From contig NZ_JAZDCH010000027.1 in the NCBI RefSeq assembly GCF_036311905.1, positions 1-64,000 of the forward strand: a stretch of DNA of 64,000 bases. The letters are read 5' to 3'. Both the position numbers and the translations under genes were made by a program. Shown here piece after piece: positions 23,530-32,485 of the stretch; positions within the stretch are counted from its first letter, which is position 1; the number at the start of each line of letters is the position of its first letter. Under the pieces are notes generated by a model, which saw only the letters and a list, made by a program, of their open reading frames with translations, was not told the DNA's origin and searched no databases. Origin of the DNA: Brachybacterium sp036311905 (GTDB lineage Bacteria; Actinomycetota; Actinomycetes; Actinomycetales; Dermabacteraceae).

Positions 23530-24996
23530 TCAGGCGTTCGAGGGCAGCGGAGCGCCGTCGCGCGAGACCCGCACCATCTCCTCGCGGTCCACGACCTTGA
23601 TGCGGGCACGCGGCTCGCCGTCGGCGTCGAGGGCCGCGGCGCCGAGGGCCTTCTCGTGCTCGTCGAGCGCCATCCAGCCGTCCCAGGTGGTGTACTCGAC
23701 GCCGCGCTCGTCGAGCAGACGCAGGATCGCATCGGCCTCGCGCTCGGGGGCGGCGGCGAGGGTGCCCGCGGCGATGTCCTCGAGCAGGCAGGTGATGGTC
23801 TCGATCGCATCGGACTTGGTCGCACCGATCAGGCCGACGGGTCCGCGCTTGATCCAGCCGTTCGCGTACACGCCGGGGATGACCGTGCCGTCGGCCTCGG
23901 TGACGCGCCCGGCCCGGTTGACCACCACGCCGCGGGCGGCGTCGTAGGGGAGCCCGGGCAGCTCAGAGCCGTGGTAGCCGACCGCCCGGTAGACCGCGCC
24001 GAGCTCGTAGTCGACGAACTCGCCGGTGCCCTCGAGGCGGCCGTCGGCATCGAGGCGGGTGCGCTCGAAGCGCATGCCGGTGACGGCTCCGTCCTCGCCG
24101 AGGACCTCGACGGGGCGATGCCAGAAGTGCAGGTGCAGGCGGCGGGAGACCGGGCCGCCGTGCGCGTCCGTCGGCGCCTCGCCCGCGGCCTCGCGGCGCT
24201 GCTGCTCCTCGGTCCAGCCCACGAAGGTCTGCACGATCTGGTCGGTGCGCTTGTCCGCCCGGATGGTCTCCCACTCGGCCTCGGTGATCTGCTCGAGGTC
24301 GCGCGGGTCCATGACCACCTGGAGACCCGTCGGGTGCGCGAGCTCGCGCGCCTCGAGCGGGGAGAACTTGGTCTGCGCGGGGCCGCGGCGCCCGAAGACG
24401 TGCACGTCGGTGGTGGACGCGGCCTTCAGCCCGTCGTAGACGTTCGCGGGGATCTCGGTGCGCAGCAGCTCGTCGGCGCTCTTGGCGAGCACCCGGGCGA
24501 CGTCGAGGGCGACGTTGCCGTTGCCGATCACGGCGACGTGCTCGGCGTTGAGCTCCCAGGTGCGGGGGTAATCGGGGTTGCCGTCGTACCAGGCCACGAA
24601 GTCGGCCGCGCCGAAGGAGCCCTCGAGCTCGATGCCGGGCACGTCGAGGTCCGCGTCCTTGAGGGCGCCGGTCGCGAAGATGACCGCGTCGTAGTGGGTG
24701 CGGAGATCCTCGACGGTCAGGTCGGTGCCGAACTCGACGTCGCCGAGGAAGCGGATGTCGCCCCGGCCGAGGATGCGGTGCAGCGCGGTGATGATGCCCT
24801 TGATGCGCGGGTGATCGGGGGCGACGCCGTAGCGGATCAGGCCGAAGGGGGCCGGGAGGCGGTCGAACAGGTCGATCGCGACCTCGAGCTCGCCGTCCTT
24901 GACCTGCTGGGTGCGCAGGAGGGTCTCGGCGGCGTAGACGCCGGCAGGTCCGGCGCCGACGACGGCCAGGCGGAAGGGCTGCGGGTTGGAGGACAT
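23530..24996 (-). CDS. fprA: NADPH-ferredoxin reductase, FprA type
   Basis: A 488-residue FAD/NADP flavoprotein of the adrenodoxin-reductase-like group (M. tuberculosis FprA is 456 residues), moving electrons between NADPH and ferredoxin for P450s or other redox enzymes. The FAD-binding VVGAGPAGVYAAE is near residue 12, DRLPAPFGLIRYGVAPDHP follows, the NADPH-binding VIGNGNVALDVARVL lies near residue 155, and the C-terminal YANGWIKRGPVGLIGATKSDA is diagnostic. The ATG at 24996 follows GAGGTG. The C-terminus carries an extra ~35 residues beyond the core family. The neighbouring FNT channel gene is on the same strand upstream, 170 nt away. Confidence 0.93.
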   Translation of the reverse strand: MSSNPQPFRLAVVGAGPAGVYAAETLLRTQQVKDGELEVAIDLFDRLPAPFGLIRYGVAPDHPRIKGIITALHRILGRGDIRFLGDVEFGTDLTVEDLRTHYDAVIFATGALKDADLDVPGIELEGSFGAADFVAWYDGNPDYPRTWELNAEHVAVIGNGNVALDVARVLAKSADELLRTEIPANVYDGLKAASTTDVHVFGRRGPAQTKFSPLEARELAHPTGLQVVMDPRDLEQITEAEWETIRADKRTDQIVQTFVGWTEEQQRREAAGEAPTDAHGGPVSRRLHLHFWHRPVEVLGEDGAVTGMRFERTRLDADGRLEGTGEFVDYELGAVYRAVGYHGSELPGLPYDAARGVVVNRAGRVTEADGTVIPGVYANGWIKRGPVGLIGATKSDAIETITCLLEDIAAGTLAAAPEREADAILRLLDERGVEYTTWDGWMALDEHEKALGAAALDADGEPRARIKVVDREEMVRVSRDGAPLPSNA

Positions 24997-25166
24997 CGCA
25001 CCTCGGTCTCGTGGCGCGGCGGCGCCGATCGGTTGCAGGGCGGCGAGGGTCTCCCCGGACCGCCAGGATTTCCGAACCACTGTATACGCGTTAATGCTCT
25101 CCCCCGGAGGAGTGTGAGCGGGGCGACGCCAGTCCGCGCACACGCGTTCACGGGGCGACACGGGGC

Positions 25167-26072
25167 TCAGGCGGCGGAGCCCTCCCGGCGGCGGTAGATG
25201 GTCCAGAAGTAGGCGCCGACGAGCACGGCTCCGCCGACGATGTTGCCCAGGATCACCGGGATCAGGTTGTCCCACACCACCGCGCCGACCGTGATCGCGG
25301 CGAAGTCGCCGCGGTCGACGCCGGCCGCCCGCACCGCCTCCCCGGCCCAGAAGCCGTCGCCCGCGCCGTACTTCACGAGCAGACCCATCGGGAGCAGGAA
25401 CATGTTCGCGACCGAGTGCTCGAAACCTGTCGATACGAACAGGACGAGCGGGCCGGTCACGGCGAGGAGCTTGTCGGTCACCGTCGTGCCCGCGGTCGCG
25501 GTCCACACCGCGAGGCACACGGCGAGGTTCGCCAGGACGCCGAGCACGAAGGCCTGGTGCCAGTCGTGGGAGAGCTTGCCCTGCGTGAGGTTCAGGACCA
25601 CCAGGCCCCAGGCCGACCCGTTGGTGGTGTGGGTGCCGGCGAGCATCACGAGCAGCGCCACGGTCACCGCGCCGATCAGGTTGCCGAGCAGGGAGATGCC
25701 CCAGTGGGCGAGCATCCGCGCGGTGGTGATCCGCTTCGACAGCCACGGCATCGAGGTCAGGGTGGTGCCGGTGAACAGGTCGGAGCCGCTGATGACGACC
25801 AGGCCGAGGCCGATGGCGAAGACGGTGCCGCCGAGGATCTTGGCGAGGCCGACGGGCCAGTCCGCCATGCCCTGCTGTGAGGTGATCATGGCGATGAAGC
25901 CGAGGGCGATGAACCCGCCGCCCGAGAGGGCGAGCAGGAACATGCGGTCCAGCGGCGCGGTGGCCTTGGCGTGCATCGCGTCCTCGAGGGACGCGGCGAG
26001 GGCCGTCGGGGCGGGGATCCGGGTGCTCTGTGCCGCCGTGGCAGGGGCGGGGCTCGAGGTGGGGTGCGACAT
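25167..26072 (-). CDS. Formate/nitrite transporter (FNT) family channel
   Basis: A 301-residue pentameric-channel-type membrane protein with six predicted helices. Family features include the first helix LLALSGGGFIALGFI, the VISGSDLFTGTTLTSM segment with the conserved Asn/Asp-Leu-Phe-Thr-G turn, and VLGNIVGGAVLVGAYFW near the C-terminus. FNT proteins pass formate, nitrite or hydrosulfide. No formate or nitrite enzyme gene is nearby, so the substrate is open. The ATG at 26072 follows CAGGAG. The cytoplasmic N-terminal tail of ~35 residues is Ala/Thr/Pro-rich. Confidence 0.9.
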   Translation of the reverse strand: MSHPTSSPAPATAAQSTRIPAPTALAASLEDAMHAKATAPLDRMFLLALSGGGFIALGFIAMITSQQGMADWPVGLAKILGGTVFAIGLGLVVISGSDLFTGTTLTSMPWLSKRITTARMLAHWGISLLGNLIGAVTVALLVMLAGTHTTNGSAWGLVVLNLTQGKLSHDWHQAFVLGVLANLAVCLAVWTATAGTTVTDKLLAVTGPLVLFVSTGFEHSVANMFLLPMGLLVKYGAGDGFWAGEAVRAAGVDRGDFAAITVGAVVWDNLIPVILGNIVGGAVLVGAYFWTIYRRREGSAA

Positions 26073-26196
26073 GGGGGCTCCTGGACGGGGATGTGACCGG
26101 ATCCGGGTCGCGCCGAGGGCACGGCTCGGATCCTCCGTGGTCAGGCTAGGACCCCCGGGGCACCCTCCGGAGGGACTTCCGGCGGATCCGCCCCGC

Positions 26197-27180
26197 TCAG
26201 GTCGCCGGGTCCGAGAGGGGGACGACCCCGACGGCGACGTCGAGGGTGCTCGTCGCCCCCGGCGGGCCGTAGACGATGCCCTTGAGCGGGGGCACGTCGG
26301 CGTAGTCGCGGCCCCAGGCGGTGGTCACGAAGCGCTGGTCGACGAAGGTGCGGTTGGTGGGGTCCACGTCCACCCAGCCGGCCCCCGGCACGAGCACGCT
26401 CAGCCACGCGTGCGAGGCCGCGGAGCCGATCATCTCCCCGACCGGCTCGGTGCCCAGGGCCCCTGAGGTCGAGGGGGCGGTGCGCAGGTAGCCCGAGACG
26501 TACCGCGCGGCGAGACCGGCGGCTCGGACCGCGGCGAGGCCGACGTGCGCGAAGTCCTGGCAGACGCCGTGCCGTGCGGCGAGCACCTCGACAAGGGTCG
26601 AGGTGACGGTGGTCGCGGCCGCGTCGTAGGTGAAGTCGGTGTGGATCAGCGCGGTCAGGTGCGCGAGGGCCTCCCCGATGGGACGCTCCGGGGCGAAGAC
26701 CTCCGCCGCGATCTCCCGGGCCGCGCTCCCGGCGGGGATCCGCGGCGAGGCGTGGACGAAGTCGATGCTCGCCGCCGGGATCAGCGTCCCCCAGTGCTCG
26801 GGGGTGCACTGCTCCCACGGGCGGTCGAGGTGCTCGGCCGGGTAGCGCCGTTCGGCGACGCTGACCAGGGCGTGCGAGTGCACGTCGAGCTGCTCGTGGG
26901 GCTGGTCGACGAGCAGATAGGTGGAGGAGTTGCCGTAGAAGTCGGTGTGGGCGGTGAGCCGCGCGGGAGCCGGGTCCACGACCACCTCGTGGGAGAGGAC
27001 CCGCTGGTGCGGGGTCGCGCGCGGTTCCACGTGGGCGCGACCGACGTTGCGGGTCACCGGCTTCGCGTAGCGGTACCGGGTGAGGTGGTGGACCTGGTAG
27101 TCCACGGCGGGCGCCGGCTCCTCCTCGCCGTGGCGGAGGGGGATCTCGGGAAGGGTGCCGGGACGGAGCGGATCAGACAT
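26197..27180 (-). CDS. Transglutaminase-like cysteine protease domain protein
   Basis: A 327-residue cytosolic protein with an N-terminal beta-rich domain (VDYQVHHLTRYRYAKPVTRNVGRAHVEPRATP) followed by a transglutaminase core. The catalytic Cys is in RHGVCQDFAHVGLAAVRAAGLAARYVSGYL, the His in ASHAWLSVLVPGAGWVDVDPTNR, and the Asp in the final motif. The ATG at 27180 overlaps the stop of the ATP-grasp-alpha-E gene by 8 nt. This trio (transglutaminase, alpha-E, circularly permuted ATP-grasp) is a recurrent bacterial cluster predicted to build and process peptide tags or small peptides; the product is unknown. Confidence 0.9.
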   Translation of the reverse strand: MSDPLRPGTLPEIPLRHGEEEPAPAVDYQVHHLTRYRYAKPVTRNVGRAHVEPRATPHQRVLSHEVVVDPAPARLTAHTDFYGNSSTYLLVDQPHEQLDVHSHALVSVAERRYPAEHLDRPWEQCTPEHWGTLIPAASIDFVHASPRIPAGSAAREIAAEVFAPERPIGEALAHLTALIHTDFTYDAAATTVTSTLVEVLAARHGVCQDFAHVGLAAVRAAGLAARYVSGYLRTAPSTSGALGTEPVGEMIGSAASHAWLSVLVPGAGWVDVDPTNRTFVDQRFVTTAWGRDYADVPPLKGIVYGPPGATSTLDVAVGVVPLSDPAT

Positions 27181-29479
27181 CGTCGACCCCCCAGCGGGAC
27201 GTGGACTCGGACGGGCGGAAGAAGCGGTTCTCGAGGGCGGTGGCCAGCTCCCGCAGGGAGGCGATCGCGCCGTCGATCTCCGTGAGCAGTGGGGTCGGTG
27301 TCCCGTCGGGACCGGCCCCGGCGTCCTCCGCGGGCTGCAGCAGGTCGTGGGCATGCCAGCCGGCCAGCCGGGTGCGCAGCGAGGTCAGCGGCGCCCGCAG
27401 CTCGAGGGCGGGGGTGCCCTCGGGCAGCCGGTCCAGGGCCGCGGAGAGCCGCTCGATCTGGAAGGCGATCGAGCGGGGCAGGGTGGTGTCGGCGAGGAGC
27501 AGCTCGAGGAGGAGCTCGGGGCGCACCGCGGCGTGATAGGCGCGGCGGTAGGCGGCCCCGGACTCGGTGATCAGGGCGACGGTGCGGGCGAGGCGGGTCT
27601 CGACGGCGCGCGGCAGGCGCCGGCCGAGCGTCGCCCGGAGCAGGGCGAGCAGCGCGAGCGAGCGCTCGATCCGGCGCCCCGCCTCGGTGAGGTCCCAGCC
27701 CAGATTGCGCGGCATGGAGTCGGAGACGGCGCCGGACAGCGTGAGGCAGCCGTCGACCACCTCCGTGAGCGCCTGCTCGACGGGCTGCAGGTCGTGACCG
27801 TCCAGGACCGCGAAACGGGCTCGCATCGAGGCGATCACGGGCCACACGTCATCGGTGATCAGGTCCCGCAGGGTGCGGGTGGTGTGGGCCAGGGCGACGT
27901 AGGACTGCGCGAGCGAACCGGGGCGCCCGACCTCGGTGAGCAGGCTGCGCACCTCCCGGCGGATCGCCGAGGGCGAGGCCCCGTCGATCGCGGCGAAGCC
28001 GGGATAGGTCGTGGTCACGTCGGTCACGGCGCGCAGCAGCACGGATTGGGTCTGGCGGGCCGAGGGCGAGCGCTCCGAGGAGAGGTCGTTGACGGTGTCC
28101 AGCACGGTGCGCAGCATGCGGGCGGTGAGGTCGACCCGCTCGAGGTAGCGGCCGAACCAGAACAGGTCCGAGCCGATCGACCGGGTCATCGCCGGGTAGG
28201 CGCTGAGCAGACCGGCGGGGTCCTCCGCGGTGTCGATCGCGGGGAGGACGCGAGGGGCGGGATCGGCCGTCTCCTCCCCGGGGTTCCCGGCGGTACCCGG
28301 GACGCTGGTCTCGGCGGGCACCACCCAGACGTCCTTGAGCGCCTCGGGTCCGGCGTCGGCGGTGCGGGCGACGCCGCCGGGGAGCACCTCGTAGCCGTCC
28401 CCGGTGGCGATCACGAGCATCTGCAGGGTGAGGGGCCGGTCCACCAGGCCGTCACCGCCCGCGGGATCGGCCGACGGCCAGCCGGCGGCGGTCCCGCCGT
28501 CGCGCAGGTCCTCGGGGGCGGGACGCAGCAGCAGGTCCTCGTGGAGGATCTGCCGGCACAGGTCGGGCAGTGCGGCGGCGAGCGCCGGGTTCTCGAGCAG
28601 GCCCGCACCGAGCGGGTTGAAGATCTCGACGTCGCCGCTCCGCGCCGCCTCGAGCAGGCCGGTGACCCCACCGCCCGCGGACGGGCCGAGGTCCAGCGGG
28701 TCCAACCCCGCCGAGGGCACCAGGCGCAGCACGGCGTCGACCGTGTCGCCCGGGTCCTCGTCGCCGCCCGGCAGACGCAGGGTGAGGGCGCCCGAGCCCG
28801 TGCGCAGGTCGCCCGCCGAGACCAGCGGGGCGCCGAGGAGGTTCGCGAGCCAGCTGTGGTCGAAGGCGCGCGCGGGGTCGTCGGCGTCGTCGGCCAGCAC
28901 GACGGTGCGGCCCACGCGCCCGCCGGCGCGGGTGCGCTGGTGCAGGGCGGTCCGGACCCCGTCGAAGTACGGGTGCAGCCGGCGCAGCGGGGTGGTGCTG
29001 TAGAGCGAGGGCGCGCAGCGGGAGAGGACGCGGCGCAGCTCGAGGGCGAGGCCCGCTCCGCCGGGGACGTCCACCGCGTCCTCGAGCACCGTCCAGGAGC
29101 CCTCGGCGGTGCGGGCGATGGTCGTCGAGAGCAGGAACAGATGGTGGTTCCCGCGTGAGGGGATGCCCACCGCGGGGCGCAGGTACGCGGGGTCGGCGAG
29201 GAGCTCGGCGACTGGGGCGACGTCGGTCGCGAGCACGGTGCGGGGGCCGTAGAGGTCGGCGTAGAGCGCGTCGAACAGCCGAGCGCGCTGGATCAGCCCG
29301 GCGGAGATCTGCTCCCACTCGCCCACGTCGAGGACCACGGGGACCGGGTCCACGAGCGGTGGGGGGATGGAGACGTCGGCGGCGATCATCGCCGCCGCCG
29401 ACGTCGCGGCCCGGCGCCGGCCCGCGGCGCCGAGCTCGTCCAGCTCGGTGGCCAGGACCGGTGGGGCGGTGATGTTCAC
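27173..29479 (-). CDS. Circularly permuted ATP-grasp / alpha-E domain fusion protein
   Basis: A 768-residue fusion. The first ~430 residues resemble the circularly permuted ATP-grasp ligase family (DUF404/DUF407), with LYGPRTVLATDVAPVAELL and GNHHLFLLSTTIARTAEGSWTVLEDAVDVPGGAG. After an acidic/Pro linker (about 395-425) comes the alpha-E (DUF403) helical domain (SDLFWFGRYLERVDLTARMLRTVLDTVND; GWDLTEAGRRIERSLALL). The two halves are more often separate adjacent genes, so fusion here implies obligate cooperation. ATP-dependent amide-bond formation is predicted from the fold. The GTG at 29479 is 6 nt after TACGGT (29486-29491), suggesting a leaderless mRNA. The transglutaminase gene overlaps its end by 8 nt. 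Confidence 0.85.
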   Translation of the reverse strand: MNITAPPVLATELDELGAAGRRRAATSAAAMIAADVSIPPPLVDPVPVVLDVGEWEQISAGLIQRARLFDALYADLYGPRTVLATDVAPVAELLADPAYLRPAVGIPSRGNHHLFLLSTTIARTAEGSWTVLEDAVDVPGGAGLALELRRVLSRCAPSLYSTTPLRRLHPYFDGVRTALHQRTRAGGRVGRTVVLADDADDPARAFDHSWLANLLGAPLVSAGDLRTGSGALTLRLPGGDEDPGDTVDAVLRLVPSAGLDPLDLGPSAGGGVTGLLEAARSGDVEIFNPLGAGLLENPALAAALPDLCRQILHEDLLLRPAPEDLRDGGTAAGWPSADPAGGDGLVDRPLTLQMLVIATGDGYEVLPGGVARTADAGPEALKDVWVVPAETSVPGTAGNPGEETADPAPRVLPAIDTAEDPAGLLSAYPAMTRSIGSDLFWFGRYLERVDLTARMLRTVLDTVNDLSSERSPSARQTQSVLLRAVTDVTTTYPGFAAIDGASPSAIRREVRSLLTEVGRPGSLAQSYVALAHTTRTLRDLITDDVWPVIASMRARFAVLDGHDLQPVEQALTEVVDGCLTLSGAVSDSMPRNLGWDLTEAGRRIERSLALLALLRATLGRRLPRAVETRLARTVALITESGAAYRRAYHAAVRPELLLELLLADTTLPRSIAFQIERLSAALDRLPEGTPALELRAPLTSLRTRLAGWHAHDLLQPAEDAGAGPDGTPTPLLTEIDGAIASLRELATALENRFFRPSESTSRWGVDDV

Positions 29480-29485
29480 CGGGTG

Positions 29486-29491
29486 ACCGTA
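29486..29491 (-). promoter_or_regulatory. Putative leaderless -10 box of the ATP-grasp/alpha-E gene
   Basis: TACGGT on the minus strand, 6 nt before the GTG at 29479. It falls in the 34-bp gap after the AIM24 gene, so the downstream pair may also be expressed independently. Confidence 0.35.
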
Positions 29492-29513
29492 GGTATGCCG
29501 AGGCGGCGGGCGT

Positions 29514-30191
29514 TCAGCCGGCCGTGACCACCGGCGCGCCCTCGGAAGGCTGCACCACCACGAAGCCCGGGCCGTGGAAGCCCAGCTGGAAGGACTCGCC
29601 GGACCCGCGACCGATGAGCGAACCCATCTTGAAGTCGTTCTTGATCTGCGGCTGCAGGTTCGCGGACCAGCACACCGCGGCCTGCGGATCCACGAAGGTG
29701 GGCTGCTGGGAGCAGTCCAGCAGCATCGGCGGGCCGTCGGAGGTCACCGCGACCATGCCCTGGCCCTGGAGGAGGAGGTTGAACAGGCCGCCGGCCATGA
29801 AGCCCGCGCCGCCGAGGGACCGGATGTCCCACTGGATCGAGCTGTCGAAGGCGAGCATGTTCTTGGTGTTCAGCGTCAGGGCCTCGCCCTCGAGCTGGAT
29901 CAGGAAGATCTCCTCCGCCTGGCGGGCGTAGAAGATCTCGCCCTGGCCGCGGGTGCGCATCAGGTTGCCGCCCTCGCCGGTGGCCATCTTCTTCAGCAGC
30001 TTCATCCCGCCGCCGGAGCCCTGGTAGGAGAACTCCATCTGGCCCTGATAGGCGACCATCGCGCCCTGGGCGGAGATGATCTCCGGCGCCTGCGGGTTCA
30101 GCGAGCAGCGCAGCATCTTCGAGGACTGCAGCGCCCAACGGTCGGTGGTCTGGCGCTCCTGGTTGGAGGCATCGAACAGGTTCGAGCGCAT
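29514..30191 (-). CDS. AIM24 family protein
   Basis: A 225-residue beta-rich protein of the AIM24 (DUF124) family. Features include MVAYQGQMEFSYQGSGGGMKLLKKMATGEGGNLMRTRGQGEIFYA, FDSSIQWDIRSLGGAGFMAGGLFNLLLQGQGMVAV, and a Gly-rich final GFHGPGFVVVQPSEG; these Gly-rich beta turns define the family. No membrane span or signal is visible. Function in bacteria is unknown (the name comes from yeast inner-membrane protein Aim24). The ATG at 30191 follows AGGAAGG. It sits directly upstream of the ATP-grasp/alpha-E gene, same strand, 34 nt apart. Confidence 0.88.
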   Translation of the reverse strand: MRSNLFDASNQERQTTDRWALQSSKMLRCSLNPQAPEIISAQGAMVAYQGQMEFSYQGSGGGMKLLKKMATGEGGNLMRTRGQGEIFYARQAEEIFLIQLEGEALTLNTKNMLAFDSSIQWDIRSLGGAGFMAGGLFNLLLQGQGMVAVTSDGPPMLLDCSQQPTFVDPQAAVCWSANLQPQIKNDFKMGSLIGRGSGESFQLGFHGPGFVVVQPSEGAPVVTAG

Positions 30192-30366
30192 GAGGGCCCT
30201 TCCTCTCTCGGCCGGGCGCTGCCCGGGATGTGACGACGCCCACCGCGCCGACGGGCCCGATCGTCTCACGGCGCGCACCCGCCGGGGGAGGGGCGTGGTC
30301 CCGCCGGTCCGGTGGGGGCCCTGTGGCGGAGCGGTGAAGGGCGCCCGGGGCGGGACGGCGGTTCCG

Positions 30367-30372
30367 TAGCAT
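30367..30372 (+). promoter_or_regulatory. Putative leaderless -10 box of the Ser/Thr kinase gene
   Basis: TAGCAT, 7 nt before the ATG at 30380. As at 3434, the end of the box creates a misleading upstream ATG (30371). Confidence 0.4.
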
Positions 30373-30379
30373 GGCCGAC

Positions 30380-32374
30380 ATGGCCGACCCCCGCACGCCC
30401 CGACGAGATCTCCGCGACCCGCGGCTGGTCGCGCTCGCCGAGGACTCCGGCTACGAGATCCTCGGCCGCATCGGCACGGGCGGGATGGGCATCGTCTACC
30501 GCGCGCACGACGCCGACGGGCACGAGGTCGCGATCAAGCTGCTGCGCCACGAGATCGCCGAGGATCCGCGAGCGCGCGAGCGCTTGGCCCGGGAGGTCGC
30601 GGCCCAGCAGCGGGTCCGCAACGACAGCATCGTGCGGATCCTCGACGCGGAGCTCGACTCCGCCGACGCCTTCGTGGTCACAGAGTTCGTGCCGGGCCCG
30701 ACCCTCGAGGACGCCGTGCGGGTGCGCGGCGGGCTGCACCCGGAGGCGGTGCGCGAGATCGGCCTGGTGCTCGGGGAGTCGCTGCGCGCGATCCACGGCG
30801 CGGGGGTGATCCATCGCGACCTCAAACCGTCCAACGTGCTGCTGCGCGGGGCGGGCGACGCGGACCTCGACGGTTTCGACCCGGACGGCGACGGGCTCGA
30901 CCCGGTGATCATCGACTTCGGCATCGCCGTCGCCGCCGAGGAGTCGCGGCTGACGTCGACGGGTCTGGTGATGGGCACGGCCGCCTACCTCGACCCGGAG
31001 GTGCTGCGCTCGGACCGCACCGACGAGGCGGGCGACTGGTGGGCGTGGGCGGCGATGCTCGCCTTCGCCGCGACGGGGCGGGAGCCGTACGGCGCGGGCC
31101 GCGCCGACGTGGTCTTCCTGCGGGCCGAGCGCGGCGAGCTCGACGTGGACGGGACGCCCGTCGAGCTGGGGGAGTGGCTGCGCCGGGCGCTGACCTCGGA
31201 CCCGTCGCAGCGCCCCGCTCCCGAGGAGCTGCTCGCCTCCCTCGCCGAGCTCGATCTCGAGCGCTATGCGGAGGCCGGGATGACGGAGGCGCTGCCGGGG
31301 ACCCCGGGGGGCGGGACCGCCGAGGATCCGGAGCGCACCAGCGTGACGGCGCCGGTGCCGGAGGAGAGCACCGACGAGGTCCCGATCTCCTCCCCGACGC
31401 AGGTCCTGCCCATCGTCCCCGCCGCGACCGAGGCGCTGCCGCGGACGGCCACCCCCGCGGAGCCGGTCACCGAGGTGCTGCCGGTGCTGTCGACGCCGAC
31501 ACAGGTGCTGCCGGCCGTGCCGGCCGCCGCACCCCCGGCGGGGCCGCCTGCCGGACTGGGCGGTCCGGCAGGTCATCCGGTGCAGCGGGCGCCGCAGCAG
31601 GCGGGCTGGGCGGGAGCCCCCGCCGGGCCGATGACCGCGCCCGTCCCGCAGCCGCAGCGCGCACCGCAGCCGCCGCAGCCGCAGCCGCAGCGCGCACCGC
31701 AGCCGATGCCGCCGCAGCCGATGCCGGGCCCCTACGGTGCTCCCGGCCCCTACGGCTGGGCGACGCCGCTGCCGCCCGCGCCGCGGCGACCCGTGCTGGT
31801 CTGGCTGGGCCACCTGCTGCTCGTCGGCCTCGCCGCAGTCGCCCCCTATGTCGCCCTGACCCTGATGGTCCTGCTCGGCGCGACCGCCCGCACCTGGGAG
31901 CGCTCGCACCGCTCCGTGGCCGAGAAGCGCCTGCGCGGGGCCGTCGGCGGCGGACCGCTCGTGACCGCCGGCCTGCTGGCCCCCTTCGGCCTGCTGCGCG
32001 GTCTGGTCGAGCTCGCCCTGCAGGCGCTGCTCCCGTTGATCCTGGGCCTCCTGGTGGGGATCGCGACGGACGCCGCCTGGACCCTGCTCAGCGGCGGCCC
32101 CGCCCCGCCCGACGGGGTCGTCTTCGCGATCGCCCTCGGCGTCACCCTGCTGATCACGTGGGTCGGTCTCGGCAGCGGCACGACCAGGCGGGGCGCCCAC
32201 CGCATGCTCGACGCCGCGGCCCCCGACCGGATGTGGACCGGGGTGCTCCTGGGGCTGCTGCTGCTCCTCCTGGGTGCCGTGATCGCCGCGATCCTCGCCC
32301 GGCAGGGGATGGTCGACTACTTCCCGTTCCCCACCGGTCCCCGGCTCGAGGACGTGGCGGTGTGGCGGCGCTGA
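30380..32374 (+). CDS. Membrane-bound Ser/Thr protein kinase with Pro-rich linker
   Basis: A 664-residue Hanks-type kinase. The kinase domain (about residues 16-280) shows GTGGMGIVY, ATP lysine Lys53, HRDLKPSN with catalytic Asp147, and DFGIA. A linker of ~190 residues follows, first Thr/Glu/Pro-rich and then Pro/Gln-rich (repeated QPQRAPQP units), and then four or more membrane spans in the C-terminal 190 residues. There is no PASTA or other extracellular sensor domain, unlike PknB, so the multi-span end may itself sense the membrane. The start at 30380 is preferred over 30371 because of the leaderless box at 30367. The DsbA-like gene follows 111 nt downstream. Confidence 0.9.
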   Translation: MADPRTPRRDLRDPRLVALAEDSGYEILGRIGTGGMGIVYRAHDADGHEVAIKLLRHEIAEDPRARERLAREVAAQQRVRNDSIVRILDAELDSADAFVVTEFVPGPTLEDAVRVRGGLHPEAVREIGLVLGESLRAIHGAGVIHRDLKPSNVLLRGAGDADLDGFDPDGDGLDPVIIDFGIAVAAEESRLTSTGLVMGTAAYLDPEVLRSDRTDEAGDWWAWAAMLAFAATGREPYGAGRADVVFLRAERGELDVDGTPVELGEWLRRALTSDPSQRPAPEELLASLAELDLERYAEAGMTEALPGTPGGGTAEDPERTSVTAPVPEESTDEVPISSPTQVLPIVPAATEALPRTATPAEPVTEVLPVLSTPTQVLPAVPAAAPPAGPPAGLGGPAGHPVQRAPQQAGWAGAPAGPMTAPVPQPQRAPQPPQPQPQRAPQPMPPQPMPGPYGAPGPYGWATPLPPAPRRPVLVWLGHLLLVGLAAVAPYVALTLMVLLGATARTWERSHRSVAEKRLRGAVGGGPLVTAGLLAPFGLLRGLVELALQALLPLILGLLVGIATDAAWTLLSGGPAPPDGVVFAIALGVTLLITWVGLGSGTTRRGAHRMLDAAAPDRMWTGVLLGLLLLLLGAVIAAILARQGMVDYFPFPTGPRLEDVAVWRR

Positions 32375-32485
32375 CCGCGCCGTGACGTGCACCATCGCAC
32401 CCAGCCGCGGCCAGGTCCCGGCAGTTACACTCCGAGCGGAAATGTCACCCAGCAGCGCCTCGGGCACGAGGCACAGGAGCAGCAC

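Noticed and set aside
26160..26180. Palindrome CCCTCCGGAGGG after the transglutaminase gene
   Set aside because: It has no loop and is short for this GC content; it may contribute to a terminator, but I cannot separate it from chance.
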